From Lysobacterales bacterium (lineage in GTDB: Bacteria; Pseudomonadota; Gammaproteobacteria; Xanthomonadales; Xanthomonadaceae), in assembly GCA_016718605.1 (NCBI GenBank), contig JADKCY010000002.1, positions 1,302,001-1,366,000 of the forward strand: 64,000 nt of DNA, read 5' to 3'. Made by a program: the position numbers and the translations under genes. The notes under the pieces were generated by a model. The model did no database searches. It was given only the letters and a program-made list of their open reading frames with translations, and was not told the origin of the DNA. Shown here piece after piece: positions 58,323-64,000 of the stretch. Every line of letters begins with the position of its first letter. Position 1 is the stretch's first letter.

Positions 58323-58883
58323 TCACCGCCAATTCGCCCATTGCTCCCAGAACGCCACGCTCTGCCGATACGCCGCGCGGTCGATGGCGACGCCGGAGCC
58401 GCCTTCCTGTACGCCGAGGGCGTTGCGCAGCATGGTGATCGGGGCCATCGGGATGGCTTCCGGCTGCATGGTGTACAGGCAGCCCACCACGCCCCAATCG
58501 GCGCTGATCGCGGTGCCTTCGCGGGCCAGTTGTTCGCGGTTGTAGAGGATCGGGATGAGGTAGTTCGCCACGGGTGGTTCGATGCCTTCGAACCAGCGCA
58601 CCAGCACCGGCAATTCCTCTTTGCTGCGGGCTTCGTATGCACTGCGCAGCTGTGCGCGGTTGCTGTCGTCGATGCGCACCACCGAGCAGCGTGTCGAGGT
58701 CCAGTTGCGGTGGACGTGCAGTTCACAGAACGGCGCGTAGCCGGGCAGCACGGCGTCAGGCGCATTCGCATTCGCATTCAGATGCTGCTCGAAGGCCTGG
58801 GCGGAACACTCCTGGATGGCGGTGCGACGGCCATCGCGGGGGAACAGGCGCACGCGGGCAAATTCGGTGAGGACGATGGACAT
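58323..58883 (-). CDS. DUF3228 family protein
   Basis: 186 aa from ATG 58883. Cytoplasmic, no signal. Conserved blocks: LTEFARVRLFPRDGRR, HLNANANAPDAVLPGYAPFC, LVRWFEGIEPPVANYLIPIL, DWGVVGCLYTMQPEAIPMAPITMLRNALGVQEGGSG. These fit DUF3228, a family of unknown function. It lies 74 bp after deoD on the same strand and is probably the last gene of the deo transcript, which might link it to nucleoside or deoxyribose metabolism; this is inference. Confidence 0.85.
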   Translation of the reverse strand: MSIVLTEFARVRLFPRDGRRTAIQECSAQAFEQHLNANANAPDAVLPGYAPFCELHVHRNWTSTRCSVVRIDDSNRAQLRSAYEARSKEELPVLVRWFEGIEPPVANYLIPILYNREQLAREGTAISADWGVVGCLYTMQPEAIPMAPITMLRNALGVQEGGSGVAIDRAAYRQSVAFWEQWANWR

Positions 58884-58957
58884 GGGCGACGCGGTAGCGG
58901 GAGGAGCTGCCGATGGTGACGACGGAATCCGCCGCAGGCAATACACCAGCGCTTGCG

Positions 58958-59662
58958 CTACAGCAGCGCCTGCAGCGTCAGCGCAATCATGCGATCCAGA
59001 CCGAGTTGGCGTTGGTCGGCACTCATGGCCTCATGGCGCAGCAGGTGGTCGGACACAGTGAGGACGGTCAGCGCTTCGGCCTTGCGCTCGGCGGCAAGGC
59101 CATAGAGTCCGGCGGCTTCCATTTCGATGCCGAGAATACCCATGCGGGTCAGGCGCGGAATCAGCGTGTCGTCCACGCCGTAGAACAGATCGCTGGAGTA
59201 GATGTTGCCAACGCGTAGCGCCACGCCCTGCGACTCGGCGGTGTCGGCGACGGCCTTGAGCAAGGGCCAACTGGCGATGGCGGCGTAGTCCTGACCGCCG
59301 AAGCGCTGGCGGTTGACGCCGGAGTCGGTGCAGGCACCTTGCGCGAGGATCAGATCGCCCAGCGCCAGATCCTCCTGTACCGCACCGCAGGTACCGACGC
59401 GAATGACCCGCTTGACGCCGTAATGATCGATCAGTTCGCTGGCGTAGATCGAGCACGAGGGAATGCCCATGCCACTGCCCATCACCGAGACACGCTGGCC
59501 CAGATATTCACCAGTGAAGCCAAACATGTTGCGTACTTTGGTCACGCAGACCGCGTTCTGCAGATGGTGCTCGGCGATGTAGGCGGCGCGCAGCGGATCG
59601 CCGGGCAGCAGGACGGTGTCGGCGAAGTCGCCCGGCTGGGCGCTGATGTGCGGTGTGGGCAT
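58958..59662 (-). CDS. deoD: purine-nucleoside phosphorylase (DeoD type)
   Basis: 234 aa, hexameric DeoD family. PHISAQPGDFADTVLLPGDPLRAAYIAE, the phosphate-site MGSGMGIPSCSIYASEL, RVGTCGAV, the ribose/base site GIEMEAAGLYGLA, and the catalytic Asp in TVSDHLL are seen. It splits purine (deoxy)nucleosides with phosphate to base and (deoxy)ribose-1-phosphate, which DeoB then isomerises. It starts 8 nt after the deoB stop. Confidence 0.96.
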   Translation of the reverse strand: MPTPHISAQPGDFADTVLLPGDPLRAAYIAEHHLQNAVCVTKVRNMFGFTGEYLGQRVSVMGSGMGIPSCSIYASELIDHYGVKRVIRVGTCGAVQEDLALGDLILAQGACTDSGVNRQRFGGQDYAAIASWPLLKAVADTAESQGVALRVGNIYSSDLFYGVDDTLIPRLTRMGILGIEMEAAGLYGLAAERKAEALTVLTVSDHLLRHEAMSADQRQLGLDRMIALTLQALL

Positions 59663-59670
59663 GGGCGGCT

Positions 59671-60870
59671 CTACAGAAAGGAGTGACCGTGGGGCAGTGC
59701 AGGCACGCGTAGCCAGCTGGCGATGCTTTGTCCAACATCGGCAAAACTCTCACGCAGGCCAATCGACTGCGCGGCGCGACCACGCGCAAAGGCCAGCACG
59801 GGAATGTGTTCGCGGGTGTGATCATTGCCACGCCAGGTCGGATCGTTGCCGTGATCGGCACAAAGCAGCAGCAGATCGTCGTCGCGCAATTCGTCGATCA
59901 ATGCAGGCAGCAGGACGTCGAAGCGTTCCAGTGCGTCGGCATAGCCCGCGACGTCACGGCGATGACCGTATTCCTGATCGAAGTCGACCAGATTGGTGAA
60001 CACCAGACCGCCGTCCGGGCAATCCCGCATGGCCTCGCGTGTGCTCTGCATCAAGGCCTCCAGCCCGCTGGCCTTGCGACTGTCGGTGATGCCCTGCATG
60101 GCGAAGATGTCGCCGATCTTGCCGATGCCGATGACGTCGCGACCGGTCGCTTTCAGCACATCGAGCAGTGTCGCGGCGGTGGGTGGCGTGGCGTAGTCGT
60201 GCCGGTTGGGCGTGCGCTTGAAGGTCGCTGCACTGTCGCCAAGAAAGGGCCGCGCGATCACCCGACCGATGCGATAGGGGTCGACCAACTTTCGCGCGAC
60301 CTCGCACAGTGCGTACAGACGCTGCAGCCCGAACGCGGTTTCGTGCGCGGCGATCTGCAGCACCGAATCGGCCGAGGTGTAGACAATCGGCCAGCCGCTA
60401 CGCAGATGGTGTTCGCCGAGTTGCACGATGATCTCGGTGCCCGACGCATGACAGTTGCCGAGCACGCCGTCGGTGCCGGCGGCCTGCGCGATGGCCTGCA
60501 GGAGTTCGGGCGGAAAGCTCTCGCTACGCGCCTCGAAGTAGCCCCAGTCGAAATCGACCGGCAAGCCGCAGAGCTCCCAATGTCCGGACACGGTGTCCTT
60601 GCCTGTCGACCGTTCGCGTGCCGCGCCATGGCAACCCTGTGGTGAATCGCTTTCGGAAACACCGGACAAAGGCTGCCCGTTGACAAGCTGATAGGCGTGA
60701 CCCAAGCCGAGTGTTGCGAGGGTGGGAATCTGCAACGCGCGCCCACGCGTGCGCAGGCACCATTGCGCGATATGCCCCAGCGTGTCGGCGCCCGCATCAC
60801 CAAAGCGCTGCGCATCTGGCAGGGAACCGATGCCAAGCGAATCCATCACCAACCAGATGACGCGACTCAT
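59671..60870 (-). CDS. deoB: phosphopentomutase
   Basis: 399 aa from ATG 60870, overlapping the deoA stop (ATGA). Alkaline-phosphatase-superfamily metal sites are visible: VIWLVMDSLGIGSLPDA at the start (Asp ligand), STGKDTVSGHWE with the phosphoacceptor Thr region, and at the end NLVDFDQEYGHRRD and LLCADHGNDPTWRGNDHTREH. It interconverts (deoxy)ribose-1- and 5-phosphate, linking DeoA/DeoD to DeoC. The longer frame to 60954 lies in deoA. Confidence 0.96.
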   Translation of the reverse strand: MSRVIWLVMDSLGIGSLPDAQRFGDAGADTLGHIAQWCLRTRGRALQIPTLATLGLGHAYQLVNGQPLSGVSESDSPQGCHGAARERSTGKDTVSGHWELCGLPVDFDWGYFEARSESFPPELLQAIAQAAGTDGVLGNCHASGTEIIVQLGEHHLRSGWPIVYTSADSVLQIAAHETAFGLQRLYALCEVARKLVDPYRIGRVIARPFLGDSAATFKRTPNRHDYATPPTAATLLDVLKATGRDVIGIGKIGDIFAMQGITDSRKASGLEALMQSTREAMRDCPDGGLVFTNLVDFDQEYGHRRDVAGYADALERFDVLLPALIDELRDDDLLLLCADHGNDPTWRGNDHTREHIPVLAFARGRAAQSIGLRESFADVGQSIASWLRVPALPHGHSFL

Positions 60871-62186
60871 GCCACCGTCTCGGCGTGCAGTGGCTGCCAC
60901 AACGGACCCGGTGACGCGACACTGTCGCCGACGCTGATCGCCTCGCGCACGCACATCGCGGCGCGGGCGTAATCACCGGCATCGGCTGCATGCACGATGG
61001 CCAGCGGGTGATGGGTGTCGATGGCCTGACCCAGCGCAACCACATGACTGAGTCCGACGCGTGGATCAATGCGATCGGCCGGCACGCGTCGTCCGCCACC
61101 CAAACCGATCACCACCTGGCCCAGATGCCGTGCGTCCATGGCATTCACCACGCCAGCACGCAGCGGATACACCGGTGCGCTGAATGGCGCGCGTGGCAGT
61201 TCGCACTGGAACACATCCAGAGGCCCGCCCAAGGCATGCACCATGCGCGCGAAGCGATCCGCCGCCGCACCGGAATCCAGCACGCCCATCAATCGTGTGC
61301 GCGCCTCGTCGGCGTTGTTGGTCAGTTGTGCAAGGCAGAGCAGCTCCGCGCCCAACGCCAAGGTCACTTCGTGCAAGCGCGCAGGGCGTTCGCGACCCTG
61401 CAGGTAACGCCGTGCCACATCCACTTCGATAGCATTGCCCAAGGCCGGCGCCAGCGGCTGATTCATGTCGGTCAGCAACACGCGCGTTGGCAATCCGGCG
61501 GCATTGGCCACCGTCGACAAAGCCTCGGCGAGTTCACGCGCCGCGGCGGGATCAGGCAAGGTCGCGCCGCTGCCGTGTTTGACATCCAGCACCAACGCAT
61601 CGGTGCCCGCGGCGAGCTTTTTCGACAGGATCGAGGCGGTGATCAGCGGCAGCGAGTCGACTGTCGCGGTCACGTCCCGTACCGCGTACAGACGGCGATC
61701 CGCTGGCGCCAGATCAGCGTTGGCGGCCACGATGGCGAGACCCGTTTCCGCCACCACCGCACGCAGCCGATCAGTACTGACATCGGCGGCATAACCAGGA
61801 ATCGCTTCCAGCTTGTCGAGCGTGCCGCCTGTGTGCCCCAAGCCGCGTCCCGACAACATCGGCACATAGGCACCACAGGCGGCCAGCATCGGACCGAGCA
61901 TCAGGCTGACGGTATCACCCACACCGCCTGTGCTGTGTTTGTCGAGGATCGGTCCTCGTGTCTTGAGATCGGACCAGTCGAGGCGTTGCCCGCTGTCGCG
62001 CATCGCCAAGGTCCAGTCGCGGGTTTCCTCGCTGCTCATGCCGCGCAAACACACGGCCATCGCGAAGGCACCCAGTTGCGCATCGGCGACCTGCTGATCG
62101 GCAATCGCCAACCCAAACGCGCGCAGCTCATCGCTGCCAAGCCGATGCCCTTCGCGTTTGCGTCGCAGCAGCGCGACCACATCCAT
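60867..62186 (-). CDS. deoA: thymidine phosphorylase
   Basis: 439 aa. Family blocks: LRRKREGHRLGSDELRAF, AMRDSGQRLDWSD, DKHSTGGVGDTVSLML (signature), GRGLGHTGGTLDKLEAIPGY (phosphate/thymidine site), LDVKHGSGA and LLTDMNQPLAPALGNAIEV. It cleaves thymidine to thymine and deoxyribose-1-phosphate. It starts 2 nt after the deoC stop. Confidence 0.96.
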   Translation of the reverse strand: MDVVALLRRKREGHRLGSDELRAFGLAIADQQVADAQLGAFAMAVCLRGMSSEETRDWTLAMRDSGQRLDWSDLKTRGPILDKHSTGGVGDTVSLMLGPMLAACGAYVPMLSGRGLGHTGGTLDKLEAIPGYAADVSTDRLRAVVAETGLAIVAANADLAPADRRLYAVRDVTATVDSLPLITASILSKKLAAGTDALVLDVKHGSGATLPDPAAARELAEALSTVANAAGLPTRVLLTDMNQPLAPALGNAIEVDVARRYLQGRERPARLHEVTLALGAELLCLAQLTNNADEARTRLMGVLDSGAAADRFARMVHALGGPLDVFQCELPRAPFSAPVYPLRAGVVNAMDARHLGQVVIGLGGGRRVPADRIDPRVGLSHVVALGQAIDTHHPLAIVHAADAGDYARAAMCVREAISVGDSVASPGPLWQPLHAETVA

Positions 62187-62188
62187 GC

Positions 62189-62980
62189 TCAGTAGCCTCC
62201 GCTGTCGCTGGACTCGCTACCGGACAATACGGCAAGTACATCCTGCAACAGCCCGCTGGCGCCAAAGCGCAGGCGCTCAGGGGTCGCCCAGCCGATGCCC
62301 AACAGTCGATCCGCCATCGCCAGATACTGCCGTGCATCCTCTACCGTGCGAATGCCACCAGCGGCCTTGAAGCCACAACTGCCACCGCAGTCGCTGATCG
62401 CCGACAACATGATCTCGGCTGCCTCCAGCGTGGCATTGACCGGGACTTTTCCGGTGGAAGTCTTGATGAAGTCCGCGCCTGCCTCGATGGCCAGCAGACT
62501 GGCGCGTCGGATGCTGTCCTCATCACCCAGTTCGCCGCTTTCGATGATGACTTTCAGACAGCGCCCGGCGCTGGCCGCGCGTGCGGCGTCGAGCACCGCC
62601 TGCACCACCTCCAGCGCACCACGCTGCAGCGCGCGATACGGCATCACCACATCGACCTCATCGGCACCCGCTGCCACCGCGCGCTGGGTTTCGCGCTTGA
62701 CCCGCAGCGGGTCCTCCGCGCCCTCGGGAAAGTTCACCACCGTGGCAATTCTTACCTGACTCAATTGCTCGTCGTCGAGAACGCGACGCGCGCCTTCAAT
62801 GTGCTCGGGATAGACGCAGATCGCTGCCGGTGCGCCATAGGGTGTGAGCGCGGAGCGGCACAGATTGCGGATACGTTCAGGCGTATCGGTTTCACCCAGG
62901 CTGGTCAGATCCATCGCCGCCAAGGCGCGCAACGCGGCACCGTGCAGGCTGAGTTCGGGAACAGGGTCGTCGAGTCGCAT
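62189..62980 (-). CDS. deoC: deoxyribose-phosphate aldolase
   Basis: 263 aa class I aldolase that cuts deoxyribose-5-phosphate to acetaldehyde and glyceraldehyde-3-phosphate. Key residues: ADEVDVVMPY (Asp), LKVIIESGEL, the Schiff-base Lys in GADFIKTSTGKVP, and the second Lys in GGSCGFKAAGGIRT. It is the first gene of the operon deoC-deoA-deoB-deoD-DUF3228. A 76-bp gap separates it from tamB and would have to hold any local promoter; no DeoR/CytR site is evident. Confidence 0.95.
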   Translation of the reverse strand: MRLDDPVPELSLHGAALRALAAMDLTSLGETDTPERIRNLCRSALTPYGAPAAICVYPEHIEGARRVLDDEQLSQVRIATVVNFPEGAEDPLRVKRETQRAVAAGADEVDVVMPYRALQRGALEVVQAVLDAARAASAGRCLKVIIESGELGDEDSIRRASLLAIEAGADFIKTSTGKVPVNATLEAAEIMLSAISDCGGSCGFKAAGGIRTVEDARQYLAMADRLLGIGWATPERLRFGASGLLQDVLAVLSGSESSDSGGY

Positions 62981-63056
62981 GGCAGGCTCCAGTCGCAGCG
63001 GCAGACCTTAACGATAACCGGCCACACCGGGCCTGACTTCGATCAAGCATGCACCG

Positions 63057-64000
63057 TCAACGCTCGCGTCGGTAGTTGATTGAGCCGCGGTTCTCCTTGG
63101 GACTGGCGTCGAGCTGCAGATTCCACGCCGCGTTGATCAAGTAGTTGAGGCTGACGACATGGCCATCGCCAAACAGGGACACCCCGTAGCTCAACAGCAG
63201 GCGCGGTGATAGATATTTGCCGACCGTCAGTGCCGCACCGCCCAGTGCTTCAGAATCGGCGACGCCAGCCTGATCCAATCCCAGGCGAGTGCCCAACTGT
63301 TCGGCCAGGAAATTACCGCCGGCCCCCAAGGCCGTGGCGGCGGCATCGAGCTGACGGCTATCGTCGCCCGAGGCAGAGCGCAGCGGTCGGCCAATCACGA
63401 GATAGGCCAGCGCCTCCGACGGGTCCATCGCTGGATCGGACCACACACTGAGATCGGGCGAGTTGGCCGTGCCCAACACGCGGATACCCGCGGTCACGCT
63501 ATCGATGCGGCGTTCGGCGCGAATGTCCAAGCCGGGGTTGTCGATGGGCGACGTCGCAAACGATAGTCGCCCCCGTGTGATCTCCAGATCCTGTCCGTAG
63601 GCACGGTAGCGACCGCTGACATTCAGACTGCCGCTGCCAGTCGTGGCACGACCTGGGCGTTCGCGCACCCGCAAATCCCCGGTCACGTTGCCTTTCAATC
63701 CGAACCCTTCCAGACGCACGGCTTCGCCCAGCGCAAAGGTCACATTGGCATCCACCAGAGAGGCGACTGCGGTGGTCTCCTTGCTGGCCGGATCGAGCAC
63801 CACCACGTCGGGCGATGCACTCACCGCACTGTCCATGTCATCGAGTTTGATCAACGCACGCGGGACGCCGACCTTGCCACGCACACGCAGCACCTCATCG
63901 CGCAGGGTCAGATCCACTGCTGGACTGGCCAACAATTGGAAACTCGGTGTGTTGGCAAGCTCGACCTGCTCGCCTTCCAACCGCAACACCACACGATCGC
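63057..64000 (-). CDS. tamB: TamB (translocation and assembly module) C-terminal part, runs off right edge
   Basis: A frame open from the right edge to a stop at 63057; only the last 314 or so residues are present. The C-terminal DUF490/TamB domain is recognisable: YRAYGQDLEITRGRLSFATSPIDNPGLDIRAER, GTANSPDLSVWSDPAMDPSEALAYLVIGRPL, ALTVGKYLSPRLLLSYGVSLF and a final beta-strand segment NAAWNLQLDASPKENRGSINYRRER. TamB is an inner-membrane-anchored periplasm-spanning beta-groove protein that works with TamA in outer-membrane lipid transport and assembly. The N-terminus is outside the window. Confidence 0.92.
   Translation of the reverse strand, partial: DRVVLRLEGEQVELANTPSFQLLASPAVDLTLRDEVLRVRGKVGVPRALIKLDDMDSAVSASPDVVVLDPASKETTAVASLVDANVTFALGEAVRLEGFGLKGNVTGDLRVRERPGRATTGSGSLNVSGRYRAYGQDLEITRGRLSFATSPIDNPGLDIRAERRIDSVTAGIRVLGTANSPDLSVWSDPAMDPSEALAYLVIGRPLRSASGDDSRQLDAAATALGAGGNFLAEQLGTRLGLDQAGVADSEALGGAALTVGKYLSPRLLLSYGVSLFGDGHVVSLNYLINAAWNLQLDASPKENRGSINYRRER

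Overview
The window is GC-rich, gene-dense chromosomal DNA from a gammaproteobacterium. It most resembles the Xanthomonadales (Lysobacterales), near the Rhodanobacteraceae. The reasons are the coaBC-dut-algC cluster with a membrane-anchored AlgC, argS followed by a SPOR-domain gene, an ilvC-ilvG-ilvM-ilvE operon, a DUF3450/TtpC/ExbB/ExbD/TonB/TPR energy-transduction cluster, and a secreted beta-helix protein ending in FRDGFED. The placement is an inference from gene content. I saw no rRNA, tRNA, CRISPR array, prophage or insertion sequence with a transposase.

Layout, left to right. 1-1732: a partial 7TMR-DISM-like signalling protein and a DUF2333 protein, minus strand. 1963-6092: the branched-chain amino acid operon ilvC-ilvG-ilvM-ilvE. 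It is preceded by a 45-codon leader ORF with a Val/Leu/Ile cluster and a strong intrinsic terminator, the layout of a translational attenuator; this leader is too short for usual ORF calling. 6219-15801: an orphan degenerate LytS-type kinase, a secreted protein of unknown function, a minus-strand set AEC transporter-amidase-orphan ParA, then argS-SPOR-esterase. 16030-26022: a complete TonB2/Ttp-type system followed by a large TonB-dependent receptor and a secreted beta-helix protein, closed by a 14-bp-stem terminator.

26107-35245: an HD-domain protein, radC, coaBC-dut-algC, and an OmpR/EnvZ-type pair divergent from a small secreted protein and a DUF2202 ferritin-like protein, with a TTGAAAC direct repeat between them. 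35433-45346: a heavy-metal RND efflux operon (adaptor, pump, DUF3240, TolC-like), pyrC, a second two-component system, and a PCu(A)C copper chaperone with a previously uncalled 51-aa membrane protein behind it. 45502-53681: a beta-helix secreted protein, an ECF sigma factor overlapping a receptor Ser/Thr kinase with TPRs, a periplasmic-TPR diguanylate cyclase, a GNAT and a DUF1801 protein.

53789-57681: a zinc-homeostasis locus. A COG0523 GTPase is divergent from DUF1826-ZIP transporter-DUF6624, and a perfect Zur-like palindrome lies between them. 57890-58238: a gene-free block of four hairpins and a 171-bp MITE-like palindrome with 23-bp terminal inverted repeats. 58323-64000: the deoxynucleoside salvage operon deoC-deoA-deoB-deoD-DUF3228, and the C-terminal part of TamB running off the right edge.

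The best candidates for new biology are the ilv leader/attenuator, the Zur-box zinc locus (with a possible frameshift that hides a His-rich tail on the ZIP transporter), the palindromic MITE block, and the uncalled small membrane protein beside the copper chaperone.
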